A stretch of 64,000 nt of DNA from the NCBI RefSeq assembly GCF_001718415.1, contig NZ_CP013378.1:3844001-3908000 (forward strand), written 5' to 3'. The number at the start of each line of letters is the position of its first letter. The stretch's first letter is position 1. Positions 9,979-19,378 of the stretch are shown here, one piece after another. The DNA is from Burkholderia pseudomultivorans. Its GTDB lineage: Bacteria; Pseudomonadota; Gammaproteobacteria; Burkholderiales; Burkholderiaceae. Below the pieces are notes generated by a model that did not search any database, had not been told where the DNA came from, and saw only the letters and a program-made list of their open reading frames with translations. The position numbers were made by a program, and so were the translations under genes.

Positions 9979-10734
9979 TCAGCGCGCGGCCCGGCAGATC
10001 GCCAGGAAATCTTCCGCCTTCAGCGACGCGCCGCCGATCAGGCCGCCGTCGATGTCCGGCTGCGCGAACAGCTCTTCCGCGTTGTCCGGCTTCACGCTGC
10101 CGCCGTACAGCACGGACACGTCCGCCGCGCCCTTCGCCGCCAGGCGCGCCCGCAGGAACGCGTGCACGTCCTGCGCCTGCGCCGACGTCGCGCTCTTGCC
10201 CGTGCCGATCGCCCAGACGGGCTCGTACGCGACGACGATGCGCGCCGCCTCGTCGGCCGTCAGCACGGCCAGCACCGCGTCGAGTTGCGCGCCGACGACC
10301 TGCTCGGTCGCGCCCGCTTCGCGCTCGTCGAGCGTCTCGCCGACGCACACGACGGGCGTCAGACCCGCCGCCAGCGCACGCTGCGTCTTCGCCGCGACCG
10401 TCTCGTTGCGCTCGCCGTGATAGGCGCGGCGCTCCGAGTGGCCGACGATCGCGTAGCGCGCGCCGAATTCCGCGACCATCGCGGCCGCCACTTCACCGGT
10501 GAAGGCGCCCTGCTCGTGCGCGGACACGTCCTGCGCGCCCCACGCGACACGGCCGCCGTCGAGCTGCGCCTGGACCTGCGCCAGATACGGGAACGGCACG
10601 CACACGCCGATCGCCGTGTCGGCCGCCACCGCGCACGCGCCCTGCACCACTTCGTTCAGCAACGCCTGGTTGCCGGCCAGCCGGCCGTGCATCTTCCAGT
10701 TGCCGATCACCCGCTTGGTTCTTTGTTTCGACAT
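9979..10734 (-). CDS. tpiA: Triose-phosphate isomerase
   Basis: Interconverts glyceraldehyde-3-phosphate and dihydroxyacetone phosphate in glycolysis and gluconeogenesis. The 251-residue TIM barrel shows the substrate-binding Asn12 and Lys14 (IGNWKMHG), the catalytic His in VGHSERR, the catalytic Glu in [11 protein letters not shown], and the phosphate-binding [11 protein letters not shown] use the ATG at 10734 because family members begin close to RVIGNWKM; longer in-frame starts have no support. secG follows 72 bases later, likely in the same transcript. Confidence 0.96.
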   Translation of the reverse strand: MSKQRTKRVIGNWKMHGRLAGNQALLNEVVQGACAVAADTAIGVCVPFPYLAQVQAQLDGGRVAWGAQDVSAHEQGAFTGEVAAAMVAEFGARYAIVGHSERRAYHGERNETVAAKTQRALAAGLTPVVCVGETLDEREAGATEQVVGAQLDAVLAVLTADEAARIVVAYEPVWAIGTGKSATSAQAQDVHAFLRARLAAKGAADVSVLYGGSVKPDNAEELFAQPDIDGGLIGGASLKAEDFLAICRAAR

Positions 10735-10866
10735 CGTGTCTGTCTCGTCATCGACGCGCCGTGCGAGCCGGCCGTCAGGATTGGTCTGGCGAAGCAAACC
10801 CGCGATTTTACTGCGCGCGGCTTGAACCGGTCAAACCGCGCATGTCAAGCCCGGCCGCGCGGGCCG

Positions 10867-11886
10867 TCACGCGTTCGCGCCCCAATCGAGCACGATCTTG
10901 CCGATATGCTCGCCGCTTTCCATCAGCGCATGCGCCTGGGCGGCGTCGGCCGCCGGCAGCACGCGATAGATCACCGGCTTGATGCGGCCGTCGGCGAGCA
11001 GCGGCCACACGCGCGCGTGCAGCTGCGCCGCGATCTTGGCCTTGAACTCGACCGGGCGCGGGCGCAGCGTCGAGCCCGTGATCGTGAGACGGCGCCGCAG
11101 GATCTCGTTGAGATTGACCTCGGCCCTCGCGCCGCCGAGCAGCGCGATCAGCACGAGCCGGCCGCCGTCCGCGAGTGCGGACAGTTCGCGCGGCACGTAC
11201 GAGCCCGCGACCATGTCGAGGATCACGTCGACGCCGCGATCGTGCGTCAGCGACTTCACGACCTCGACGAAGTCCTCGCTCTTGTAGTTGATCGCGCGTT
11301 CGGCGCCGAGCGCCTCGCAGGCACGGCATTTCTCGGCGGTGCCGGCCGTCGCGAACACGCGAAAGCCGAGCGCGTGCGCGATCTGGATCGCCGTCACGCC
11401 GATGCCGCTCGAGCCGCCCTGCACCAGCAGCGTCTCCTGCTCGCCGCCCTCGCCCGCGCCGAGCTGCGCGCGGTCGAACACGTTGCTCCACACCGTGAAG
11501 AACGTTTCCGGCAGCGACGCGGCCTCGATGTCGGTCAGCGCGCCGGGCACCGGCAGGCACTGCAGCAGCGGCACGACCGCGTATTCCGCATAGCCGCCGC
11601 CCGCGAGCAGCGCACACACGCGATCGCCGAGCTTCAGGCCGAACGGGTTCAGCGCAGCGTCGGACAGGTCGCCGCCGACGATTTCGCCCGCAATCTCGAG
11701 GCCCGGCAGGTCCGACGCGCCCGGCGGCGGCGCATAGGCGCCCTTGCGCTGGAACACGTCGGGCCGGTTCACGCCGGAAGCCGCCACCTTGACGAGCACC
11801 TCGCCGCGCTTCGGTTCGGGGCGCGGACGCTCCGCAAGCTTCAGCACGTCGGGGGCGCCGAATTCGGTGATTTCGATGGCTTTCAT
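10867..11886 (-). CDS. NAD(P)H:quinone oxidoreductase, zinc-independent MDR family (PIG3-like)
   Basis: Medium-chain dehydrogenase/reductase of 339 residues from the ATG at 11886 (MKAIEITEFGAPDVLKLAERP). The Rossmann motif SSGIGVTAIQIAHALG lies near residue 145. The GROES-like N-terminal half lacks the structural-zinc cysteine cluster of alcohol dehydrogenases, which places it in the quinone reductase group. The pattern resembles the TIGR02824/PIG3 branch, but the substrate is not determinable from sequence. It lies between the pnp terminator and tpiA. Confidence 0.85.
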   Translation of the reverse strand: MKAIEITEFGAPDVLKLAERPRPEPKRGEVLVKVAASGVNRPDVFQRKGAYAPPPGASDLPGLEIAGEIVGGDLSDAALNPFGLKLGDRVCALLAGGGYAEYAVVPLLQCLPVPGALTDIEAASLPETFFTVWSNVFDRAQLGAGEGGEQETLLVQGGSSGIGVTAIQIAHALGFRVFATAGTAEKCRACEALGAERAINYKSEDFVEVVKSLTHDRGVDVILDMVAGSYVPRELSALADGGRLVLIALLGGARAEVNLNEILRRRLTITGSTLRPRPVEFKAKIAAQLHARVWPLLADGRIKPVIYRVLPAADAAQAHALMESGEHIGKIVLDWGANA

Positions 11887-11982
11887 GGTCGTGGTCGCTC
11901 CTGAATCGGAATCGGATGGCACGCCCGCGCCGACGGCGCGGGCGCCTTGCCGGCGCTGCTGCGCCGCACAACGATGCTACAG

Positions 11983-12018
11983 AAAAAACGGCCGGCACGC
12001 TTTCGCACTGCCGGCCGT
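11983..12018 (-). terminator. Rho-independent terminator of pnp
   Basis: On the minus strand a perfect ten-bp stem (ACGGCCGGCA / TGCCGGCCGT, 11-base loop) is followed by six T's (11983-11988). It begins 16 bases after the pnp stop codon and ends the rpsO-pnp region. Confidence 0.88.
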
Positions 12019-12034
12019 TGGTCCGCCTGTCCGC

Positions 12035-14182
12035 TTACTGCTGCGGCGGCGCATCCGACTGCGACGCAGCCGCTGCTTCGTTCAGCAGCGCCTTCGCCGA
12101 CAGACGCACGCGACCCTTTTCATCCGTCTGGATCACCTTGACCTTGACCTGCTGGCCTTCCTTCAGGTAGTCGTTGATGTCCTTCACGCGCTCGTTGACG
12201 ATTTCGGAGATGTGCAGCAGGCCATCCTTGCCCGGCAGCAGGTTCACGATCGCGCCGAAATCGAGCAGCTTCAGCACCGTGCCTTCGTACACCTGACCGA
12301 CTTCGATCTCGGCCGTGATGTTCTCGATGCGCTTCTTCGCTTCGGCCATGCCTTCGCTGTTCGTGCTCGCGATCGTCACGACGCCGTCGTCGGAGATGTC
12401 GATGGTCGTGCCCGTTTCTTCCGTCAGCGCACGGATCACCGAACCGCCCTTGCCGATCACGTCGCGGATCTTTTCCGGGTTGATCTTGATCGTGATCATG
12501 CGCGGCGCGAATTCCGACAGTTGCGTGTTCGCACCGGCCACCGCCGACGTCATCTTGCCGAGGATATGCATGCGGCCTTCCTTCGCCTGCGCGAGCGCGA
12601 CCTGCATGATTTCCTTCGTGATGCCCTGGATCTTGATGTCCATCTGCAGCGCCGTCACGCCTTGCTCCGTACCGGCCACCTTGAAGTCCATGTCGCCGAG
12701 GTGGTCTTCGTCGCCGAGGATGTCGGTCAGCACCGCGAACTTGTTGCCTTCGAGGATCAGGCCCATCGCGATACCCGCGACGTGCGCCTTCATCGGCACG
12801 CCGGCGTCCATCAGCGCGAGGCAGCCGCCGCACACCGATGCCATCGACGACGAACCGTTCGACTCGGTGATTTCCGACACGACGCGGATCGAGTAGCCGA
12901 ATTCGTCGGCGCTCGGCAGGCACGCGACGAGCGCGCGCTTCGCGAGGCGGCCGTGGCCGATTTCGCGACGCTTCGGCGAACCGACGCGGCCCGTTTCCCC
13001 AGTCGCGAACGGGGGCATGTTGTAGTGGAGCATGAAGCGCTCGCGGTACTCGCCTTCGAGCGCGTCGATGATCTGCTCGTCACCCTTCGTGCCGAGCGTC
13101 GCGACGACGAGCGCCTGCGTCTCGCCGCGCGTGAACAGCGCCGAGCCGTGGGTGCGCGGCAGCACGCCGGTGCGGATCTCGATCGGGCGCACGGTGCGCG
13201 TGTCGCGGCCGTCGATGCGCGGCTCGCCGTTCAGGATCTGGCCGCGGACGATCTTCGCCTCGAGGTCGAACAGGATGTTGCCGACCGTGGCCTTGTCGGC
13301 CGCGACCGTGCCGGCCGCCAGCGCCGCTTCTTCGAGCTTCGCCGAGGTCGCCGCGTACACTTCCTTCAGCTTCGTCGAACGCGCCTGCTTGTCGCGGATC
13401 TGGTAGGCCGCGAGCAGTTCCGGCTGCGCGAGTTCGGTCACGCGTGCGATCAGCGCCTCGTCCTTCGGCGCCGGCTGCCAGTCCCACTCGGGCTTGCCGC
13501 CTTCGCGCACCAGCTCGTGGATCGCGTCGATCGCCGTCTGCATCTGCTCATGGCCGAACACGACCGCGCCGAGCATCACGTCTTCCGGCAGTTGATCGGC
13601 TTCCGACTCGACCATCAGCACCGCACGCTCCGTGCCCGCGACGACGAGGTCGAGGCGCGACGTCTTGAGCTGCTCGCGGGTCGGGTTCAGCACGTACTGG
13701 TCGTTCACGTAGGCGACGCGCGCGGCGCCGACCGGGCCGTTGAACGGCAGGCCCGACACGGCGAGCGCAGCCGACGCGCCGATCAGCGCGGGGATGTCCG
13801 CCGGGATTTCCGGGTTCACCGACAGCACGTGGATCACGACCTGCACTTCGTTGTAGAAGCCTTCCGGGAACAGCGGGCGCAGCGGACGGTCGATCAGGCG
13901 CGAGGTCAGCGTCTCGTGCTCCGACGGACGGCCTTCGCGACGGAAGAAGCCGCCCGGGATCTTGCCGGCCGAGTAGGTCTTCTCGATGTAGTCGACGGTC
14001 AGCGGGAAGAAATCCTGGCCCGGCTTCGCCGACTTCGCGCCGACGACGGTCGCGAGCACGACGGTGTCTTCGACGTCGACGATCACGGCGCCGCTCGCCT
14101 GGCGGGCGATTTCACCGGTTTCGAGGCGCACCTTGTGCTGGCCCCACTGGAATTCCTTCACGACCTTGTTGAACATGGACAT
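12035..14182 (-). CDS. pnp: Polyribonucleotide nucleotidyltransferase (PNPase)
   Basis: Phosphorolytic 3'-5' exoribonuclease of mRNA turnover and the degradosome. The 715 residues contain two RNase PH domains, an intervening helical domain, a KH domain ([20 protein letters not shown], near residue 565) and a C-terminal S1 domain ([24 protein letters not shown]). Start ATG 14182 ([14 protein letters not shown]) is preceded by GGAG at five bases; a second ATG at 14176 is spaced less well. The leader holds a long hairpin described separately. Confidence 0.96.
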   Translation of the reverse strand: MSMFNKVVKEFQWGQHKVRLETGEIARQASGAVIVDVEDTVVLATVVGAKSAKPGQDFFPLTVDYIEKTYSAGKIPGGFFRREGRPSEHETLTSRLIDRPLRPLFPEGFYNEVQVVIHVLSVNPEIPADIPALIGASAALAVSGLPFNGPVGAARVAYVNDQYVLNPTREQLKTSRLDLVVAGTERAVLMVESEADQLPEDVMLGAVVFGHEQMQTAIDAIHELVREGGKPEWDWQPAPKDEALIARVTELAQPELLAAYQIRDKQARSTKLKEVYAATSAKLEEAALAAGTVAADKATVGNILFDLEAKIVRGQILNGEPRIDGRDTRTVRPIEIRTGVLPRTHGSALFTRGETQALVVATLGTKGDEQIIDALEGEYRERFMLHYNMPPFATGETGRVGSPKRREIGHGRLAKRALVACLPSADEFGYSIRVVSEITESNGSSSMASVCGGCLALMDAGVPMKAHVAGIAMGLILEGNKFAVLTDILGDEDHLGDMDFKVAGTEQGVTALQMDIKIQGITKEIMQVALAQAKEGRMHILGKMTSAVAGANTQLSEFAPRMITIKINPEKIRDVIGKGGSVIRALTEETGTTIDISDDGVVTIASTNSEGMAEAKKRIENITAEIEVGQVYEGTVLKLLDFGAIVNLLPGKDGLLHISEIVNERVKDINDYLKEGQQVKVKVIQTDEKGRVRLSAKALLNEAAAASQSDAPPQQ

Positions 14183-14281
14183 GGTTGCTCCTTTGAATGC
14201 ATTTCTATCATTCACCGCACCGGCCCTGCCGTGCGGCGGCGTCGCGACCGATTCACCCGGAGCAAGGTGTGTTTTTTATGC

Positions 14282-14320
14282 CATTCCAGCGCGGCGCTCG
14301 CACAGCGGCGCGCTGGAATG
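14282..14320 (-). promoter_or_regulatory. Long hairpin in the pnp 5' leader, candidate RNase III site
   Basis: A 12-bp perfect stem (CATTCCAGCGCG / CGCGCTGGAATG), then a G.G mismatch, four more pairs and a five-base loop, about 100 bases upstream of the pnp start. No T-run follows in the direction of pnp transcription, so it is not a terminator. In E. coli, pnp is autoregulated through RNase III cleavage of a leader hairpin at the equivalent place between rpsO and pnp. The analogous role here is inference. Confidence 0.55.
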
Positions 14321-14410
14321 ACACAAATCCCGACCCCGGTATCAGCCGTTCCGGCGGCCCGGCGCAAACGGCCGGACAGCCTGCGGTGCGCGTGACGCTA
14401 CGCACCGCGC

Positions 14411-14449
14411 AAAAACAAAATGCCTGTATCAGCGGACTGACACAGGCAT
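14411..14449 (-). terminator. Rho-independent terminator of rpsO
   Basis: On the minus strand an eight-bp stem (ATGCCTGT / ACAGGCAT), extended by one mismatch and four further pairs closing on a CGGA-type loop, is followed by TTTTGTTTTT. It starts about 24 bases after the rpsO stop. It should end most rpsO transcripts while some read into pnp. Confidence 0.82.
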
Positions 14450-14472
14450 CTTGCTGGCGGCAATCGCCTCGA

Positions 14473-14742
14473 TTACTTACGCAGACCCAGCTTCTCGATC
14501 AGCGCGCGGTAACGATCGGCATCCTTGCCCTTGAGGTAGTCGAGCAGCTTGCGGCGGCGGCTCACCATGCGCAGCAGGCCGCGGCGGCTGTGGTGGTCCT
14601 TCGCGTGGGTCTTGAAGTGACCCGTCAGTTCGACGATACGTGCGGTCAGCAGTGCGACCTGGACTTCGGGCGAACCCGTGTCGTTGGTACCGCGGGCGAA
14701 CTGAGCAACGACTTCCGACTTCTTGATATCTGCAACAGACAT
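14473..14742 (-). CDS. rpsO: 30S ribosomal protein S15
   Basis: Primary 16S rRNA-binding protein of the small subunit, 89 residues as usual. The sequence begins [18 protein letters not shown] and contains the conserved [16 protein letters not shown] and [21 protein letters not shown] regions. It precedes pnp, the classical rpsO-pnp order. Confidence 0.97.
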   Translation of the reverse strand: MSVADIKKSEVVAQFARGTNDTGSPEVQVALLTARIVELTGHFKTHAKDHHSRRGLLRMVSRRRKLLDYLKGKDADRYRALIEKLGLRK

Positions 14743-14859
14743 GTGATTTCCTTTCTAACTGAACAGGCGGACACGGAAGAATGGCCGTGCCGTGACTTAC
14801 AACCGGCCGGCATTGTAGCACAACTCCGCAGCCCGCCTAAGCGGTCTCGACAATCGCCG

Positions 14860-16119
14860 TCACGGACGCGTCATCGAGCAGGTCGACGGCATCTCGGTGC
14901 GCGCCGCCGGCACCGCGAGCACCGTCCGGAACCCGTAGCCGGAACCCTCGTTGTCGAAGCGCACGCCCGGCGCGCCGAGCCGGCCCATTTCCATCACATA
15001 AAGGGGCTGGATCAGCTGGTGGTCCTGCGCGCGCATCCGCGCCGGATGGAAGCCGTCGTCGAACGACAGCCCCTCGAGCGCCCGCGCGACCGCGACCGGA
15101 TCGGCCGAGCCGGCGCGGTTCATCGCGGCCGCGAGCATCTCGATCATCAGGCTCATGCGCCGCACCGGATAGTCGTCCTGCGCGGCCGGGAAACGGGTGC
15201 GGAACGCGCGGTAGAACGCGTCGGATTTCGCGCCGCCCGCGTTCGGGTGCCAGTCCGCGACCGCCACGACACGCCCGACGCCCGCGTCGCCAAGCGCGGC
15301 CGGCGCGCCGAGGCTGTTGCCGTAGAACGTGTAGAACTTCGCGTTCAGGCCCTGTTCGCGCGCGGCCTTCACGAGCAGCGTCAGGTCGTTGCCCCAGTTG
15401 CCCGTCACGACCGCATCCGCGCCGCCCGCGCGGATCTTCGCGATATACGGCGAAAAATCCTTGATGCGGCCGATCGGATGGAATTCGTCGCCGACCACGC
15501 TCACGTCCGCGCGTCGCGCGGCGAGCGCCTGCCGCGCCAGCGTGCTTACGTCGTGGCCGAAGCTGTAGTCCTGGTTCAGCAGATAGACCTTGCGCAGCGC
15601 GCGGTCGCGCGCCATCACGTCGGCGAGCGCGGCCATCCGCATCCCCGCGTGCGCGTCGAAGCGGAAATGCCAGAAGCTGCAGCGCGCGCCGGTCAGCGCC
15701 GGATCGTCGGCCGAGTAGTTGAGGAACAGCATCCGGCTGTCCGGATCGCGCGCGTTCTGCTTGTCGAGCGCACCGACGAGCGCAGCCGCGACCGCCGAGC
15801 TGTTGCCCTGCGCGACGAAGCCGATATGGCGGTCGGCCGCCGCGCGCAACTGCACGAGCGCCTCTTCCGGGCTGCCCTTGCTGTCGAGCACGACCAGTTC
15901 GAGCGGATGCGCGCCGTCGCGCAGCTTCACGCCGCCCGCCGCATTGACCTGCTCGACGCCGAACCGCAGGTTGCGCTCGACCGCCGCCCCGGCATTCGCG
16001 AACGGCCCCGACATCCCTTCGATCAGCGCGATCCGCACCGGCTCGCCGCCCGCGAACGCGGACGACACGAGCATCCATCCCGCGCTCCACGCGAGCGCAT
16101 ACCGTTTCCACCCCTGCAT
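14860..16119 (-). CDS. ABC transporter substrate-binding protein, branched-chain amino acid (LivJ-like) type
   Basis: Periplasmic ligand-binding protein of 419 residues. A signal peptide (MQGWKRYALAWSAGWMLVSSAFA, cut near residue 23) precedes a type-I binding fold starting VRIALIEGMSGPFANAG, as in Leu/Ile/Val or urea binders. No permease or ATPase genes are adjacent, so it is an orphan binding protein and its ligand is unknown. It may serve a transporter elsewhere or act as a sensor. The C-terminal region ends AARTEMPSTCSMTRP. Confidence 0.8.
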   Translation of the reverse strand: MQGWKRYALAWSAGWMLVSSAFAGGEPVRIALIEGMSGPFANAGAAVERNLRFGVEQVNAAGGVKLRDGAHPLELVVLDSKGSPEEALVQLRAAADRHIGFVAQGNSSAVAAALVGALDKQNARDPDSRMLFLNYSADDPALTGARCSFWHFRFDAHAGMRMAALADVMARDRALRKVYLLNQDYSFGHDVSTLARQALAARRADVSVVGDEFHPIGRIKDFSPYIAKIRAGGADAVVTGNWGNDLTLLVKAAREQGLNAKFYTFYGNSLGAPAALGDAGVGRVVAVADWHPNAGGAKSDAFYRAFRTRFPAAQDDYPVRRMSLMIEMLAAAMNRAGSADPVAVARALEGLSFDDGFHPARMRAQDHQLIQPLYVMEMGRLGAPGVRFDNEGSGYGFRTVLAVPAARTEMPSTCSMTRP

Positions 16120-16289
16120 CGGCCACCTGCCCTTCGATCATTCGGAGAAGCGCGGATCATAGGCCGGCCGGGCCGCGGCCGGCAAGCGCGGCGGCCATCC
16201 GGCGATCCGCACCGATTTTTGCGCTGCGATGCGCCGGCGCGCGTCGTCCGTGATACAACTGGGCTGTTCCCGTGTTCTGGAGAATCCCG

Positions 16290-16802
16290 ATGCGCATTCG
16301 CCTTCCCGCGCGCCTGTCGATGCTGACCGCCTGCGCGGCGGTGCTGCTGGCCGGTTGCGCACAACCGTGGCAGCAATACCAGGCCGGCCAGGACGAATCG
16401 GCCATCGTCGCGCGCCTGGGCCCGCCGCGCGAGATCTACGACCTGCCCGGCGGCGGCAAGCGCCTGATGTGGCCGACCCAGCCGATGGGCGAAGTCACGA
16501 TCGCGGCCGACGTCGACGCGGCCCACAAGATCGTCAACGTGCGCCAGGTGCTGCAGCCGAACGAGTTCTATCGCGCGGAAATCGGCAAGTGGACCAGGAC
16601 CGACGTCCTCGTCAATTTCGGCCGCCCGGTCGAAACCTCCTACTTCCCGCTGATGAAGCGCGAGGTGTGGACGTACCGGTATCTCGAGGACAACGTCTGG
16701 TACATGATGTACAGCTTCTATTTCGACCCGCAGGGCATCCTGCGCATGACGCAGAAAACGCCCGATCCGCTTCACGACCCCGATCGCCGCAACCTGTTCT
16801 GA
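16290..16802 (+). CDS. Small outer-membrane lipoprotein (BamE/SmpA-like)
   Basis: A 170-residue predicted lipoprotein. The signal peptide ends in the lipobox LLAGC, with lipidated Cys23. The mature part (QPWQQYQAGQDESAIVARLGPP...) resembles the short alpha-beta BamE/OmlA-type fold, with a VLVNFGRPVETSYFPLMKREVWTYRY repeat of the same motif. I prefer the ATG at 16290 over 16272 because it gives a normal lipoprotein signal. Function is unproven. It is divergent from the binding protein at 14860. Confidence 0.75.
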   Translation: MRIRLPARLSMLTACAAVLLAGCAQPWQQYQAGQDESAIVARLGPPREIYDLPGGGKRLMWPTQPMGEVTIAADVDAAHKIVNVRQVLQPNEFYRAEIGKWTRTDVLVNFGRPVETSYFPLMKREVWTYRYLEDNVWYMMYSFYFDPQGILRMTQKTPDPLHDPDRRNLF

Positions 16803-16831
16803 CCGGCAGCGCGTGATCCGCGGTTGCGCCG

Positions 16832-16873
16832 ACGGCCATTCATGAATCGTTCGTGAATGGCCGTTCGTTTTGT
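16832..16873 (+). terminator. Rho-independent terminator after the lipoprotein gene
   Basis: An 11-bp perfect stem (ACGGCCATTCA / TGAATGGCCGT) is followed by TCGTTTTGTT on the plus strand, 30 bases after the stop codon of the lipoprotein gene. Confidence 0.75.
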
Positions 16874-16946
16874 TGCGCCGGGCGATTCGAATCGCACCGG
16901 TCATGCGTCGCCTTGGTGCGCCCGATGCACCGCGCGGCGTCAATTT

Positions 16947-16961
16947 GAAACAAATTGTTTC
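16947..16961. promoter_or_regulatory. Perfect 15-bp palindrome upstream of the carbonic anhydrase gene
   Basis: GAAACAA-A-TTGTTTC, seven-base arms around one central base, 124 bases before the carbonic anhydrase ATG. A second small inverted repeat (TAGGG / CCCTA) and a TAATAT hexamer (16991-16996) follow. It looks like a dimeric regulator's operator; the regulator is unknown. Confidence 0.4.
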
Positions 16962-17084
16962 GGCGCATACGGACCGCTAGGGCATACCCCTAATATCGGT
17001 TCCAATCCAACCTTTCAATTCAGAAAGCATTTCGCCGCACCATTCCGGCCGATCTTCATTTGCCTTTATCAAAAAGGAGTCCTC

Positions 17085-17717
17085 ATGAATCGCCCCAAGA
17101 GCATGCTGGTCGCCAACATCGCCTGGGCCCGCGAGACGCACGAACGCACACCCGGCTTCTTCGACGCGCTCGCGCGCGGCCAGAACCCGCGCGTGCTGTG
17201 GATCGGCTGCGCGGACAGCCGCGTACCGGCCGAAACCATCACGCACTGCGCGCCCGGCGAGCTGTTCGTCCATCGCAATATCGCGAACCTGTTCCACCCC
17301 GAGGACGACAACGCGGCGAGCGTGCTCGAATACGCGGTGCGCGTACTGCAGGTCGATCACGTGATCGTCTGCGGGCACACCGGTTGCGGCGGCGTGCGCG
17401 CGTCGCTGCTGCCGCCGCCGTCCGACCTGCCGCACGTCGCGCGCCGCATCGCGCCGCTCTGCGCGCTCGCGCGGCGCCATCGCGACACGCTCGCCGGCCT
17501 CGACGACGCGGCCGCCGCCGACCGCCTCGCCGAGCTGAACGTGCTCGAACAGGTGCGGCTGCTGCGCGCGTCGCCGATCGTGCGCGACCGCGAACGGCCG
17601 CCGCTCGTCCACGGCTGGATCTTCTCGCTCGCCGACGGCCGCCTCGTCGAACTCGACTCCGGCTATGCCGCGCAGCCCGTCGATGCCGAGCCCGCGCATG
17701 CCGCCGCGCTCGGCTGA
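17085..17717 (+). CDS. can: Beta-class carbonic anhydrase
   Basis: Reversible hydration of CO2 to bicarbonate. The 210-residue protein has the beta-CA zinc ligands and dyad: Cys42, Asp44, Arg46 (CADSRVPAE), His98 and Cys101 (GHTGCGG). Start ATG 17085 follows AAAAAGGAG at six bases. A SulP transporter gene starts 37 bases downstream, suggesting that the pair manages cytoplasmic bicarbonate. The symbol is by family; E. coli Can is the closest named type. Confidence 0.93.
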   Translation: MNRPKSMLVANIAWARETHERTPGFFDALARGQNPRVLWIGCADSRVPAETITHCAPGELFVHRNIANLFHPEDDNAASVLEYAVRVLQVDHVIVCGHTGCGGVRASLLPPPSDLPHVARRIAPLCALARRHRDTLAGLDDAAAADRLAELNVLEQVRLLRASPIVRDRERPPLVHGWIFSLADGRLVELDSGYAAQPVDAEPAHAAALG

Positions 17718-17754
17718 ACCGCCCCGCCCTCATGTCCATGAAATCGCCCCGACC

Positions 17755-19305
17755 ATGAAACTCAACGAGCGTCTGTCCACCCTGCCGCGCGACATCGTCG
17801 CCGGCATCGTCGTGTTCCTCGTCGCGCTGCCGCTCTGTCTCGGCATCGCCAATGCCTCCGGCGTCGAACCGTTCGCCGGGCTCGTGTCCGGCATCGTCGG
17901 CGGGATCGTCGTCGCACTGCTGAGCGGCTCGTCGCTGTCGGTCAGCGGGCCCGCCGCCGGTCTCGTCGTGATCGTCGTCGAAGGCATCGCGCAACTCGGC
18001 AGCTTCTCCGCGTTCCTGCTCGCGGTGCTGCTGTCCGGCGTGCTGCAGTTCGGCTTCGGCATGCTGCGCGCGGGCCGCTTCGCGGCCTACGTGCCGTCGC
18101 CCGTGATCAAGGGCATGCTCGCGGCGATCGGCCTGCTGCTGATCGTCAAGCAGATTCCGTTCGCGTTCGGCATCGGCGGCGCGGCCGCGCAAACGTTTTC
18201 GTCGTGGCCGGGCCTGCCGACCGCCTGGGCCGCGACGGCCATCGCGCTGGCATCGCTCGCGCTGCTGATCGCATGGGACACGCCCGCGCTGCGCCGCTTC
18301 GCGCTGGTGCGCGCGGTGCCCGCGCCGCTTGCGGTCGTGGTGCTCGGCATCGGCGCCACGCTGGTGCTCGGCATCGTCGCGCCGTCGGTCGCGCCGGGCG
18401 CCGCCCATCGCGTCACGCTGCCCGAACTCGAATCGTTCGCGGCCTTCGCGGCATCGCTCAAGCATGCGGAGCTCGGGCGGAACTTCGCGCAGCTCGTCAA
18501 TCCGGACGTCTGGCGCGTCGCGATCACGCTCGCGGTCGTCGCGAGCCTCGAGACGCTGCTGAGCCTCGAGGCGGTCGAGCAGATCGATCCGAAGCGCCGG
18601 CCGACGCAACCCGACCGCGAACTGAAGGCGCAGGGCGTCGGCAATCTCGTCGCGGGTGCGGTGGGCGGGCTGCCGATCACGTCGGTGATCGTGCGCAGTT
18701 CGGTCAACGTCCATGCGGGCGCGCAGAGCCGGCTCTCGGCGATCGTCCACGGGGTGCTGCTGCTCGCCAGCGTGTTCGCGCTGACCGGCCTGATCAACCT
18801 GATTCCGCTCGCGAGCCTCGCCGCGATCCTGATCCACACCGGCTTCAAGCTCGCGAAGCCGGCGCTGTTCCGCGCGGTGATGAAGCAAGGGCCGGCCGCG
18901 TTCGTGCCGTTCGCGGCGACGATCGCCGGTGTGCTCGCGGTCGACCTGCTGTTCGGCATCGCGCTCGGCCTCGCCTGCAGTGTGCTGTCGGTCGCCGTCG
19001 CGAACCTGAAGAGCCCGGTCACGCTCGCGCAGCACGACGATCACTTCCTGCTGTCGTTCCGCAAGGACGTGTCGTTCCTCGGCAAGGTGCAGGTCAAGCA
19101 TCATCTGCGGCACATTCCGGATCGCGCGGCGGTGATCATCGATGCGACGCGCGCCGACTACATCGACCACGACGTGCTGGAGCTGCTCGACGCGTTCGTC
19201 GCCGATGCGCCGCGCCGCGGGATCGCCGTCGAGTTTCGCCGGCCGAGCCCGCCGCCGCGCGCGGCCGCGCGCCGCTGGCTGTTCCGCGCGCCGGCCGCCG
19301 AATGA
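17755..19305 (+). CDS. SulP family anion transporter (likely bicarbonate or sulphate)
   Basis: Inner-membrane transporter of 516 residues with about 10-12 hydrophobic segments starting near residue 13 (IVAGIVVFLVALPLCLGIANASG), the SulP consensus region GPAAGLVVIVVEG, and a C-terminal STAS-like domain (about residues 425-500). Start ATG 17755 is chosen because family members begin just before the first helix; an upstream in-frame extension overlaps the carbonic anhydrase gene. Adjacency to carbonic anhydrase favours bicarbonate, but sulphate cannot be excluded. Confidence 0.87.
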   Translation: MKLNERLSTLPRDIVAGIVVFLVALPLCLGIANASGVEPFAGLVSGIVGGIVVALLSGSSLSVSGPAAGLVVIVVEGIAQLGSFSAFLLAVLLSGVLQFGFGMLRAGRFAAYVPSPVIKGMLAAIGLLLIVKQIPFAFGIGGAAAQTFSSWPGLPTAWAATAIALASLALLIAWDTPALRRFALVRAVPAPLAVVVLGIGATLVLGIVAPSVAPGAAHRVTLPELESFAAFAASLKHAELGRNFAQLVNPDVWRVAITLAVVASLETLLSLEAVEQIDPKRRPTQPDRELKAQGVGNLVAGAVGGLPITSVIVRSSVNVHAGAQSRLSAIVHGVLLLASVFALTGLINLIPLASLAAILIHTGFKLAKPALFRAVMKQGPAAFVPFAATIAGVLAVDLLFGIALGLACSVLSVAVANLKSPVTLAQHDDHFLLSFRKDVSFLGKVQVKHHLRHIPDRAAVIIDATRADYIDHDVLELLDAFVADAPRRGIAVEFRRPSPPPRAAARRWLFRAPAAE

Positions 19306-19315
19306 GCGGCGCATG

Positions 19316-19352
19316 AAAAAACGCCCCGGCGGCACAGGGCCGCACGGGGCGT
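19316..19352 (-). terminator. Terminator between convergent SulP gene and leuA
   Basis: An eight-bp stem (ACGCCCCG / CGGGGCGT) with a long loop is followed by six T's on the minus strand, ending leuA. The plus-strand side has only TTT, so it is a weaker stop for the SulP gene. Confidence 0.8.
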
Positions 19353-19378
19353 TTCGCGACGTGCGCCGCGCGCCGCGC

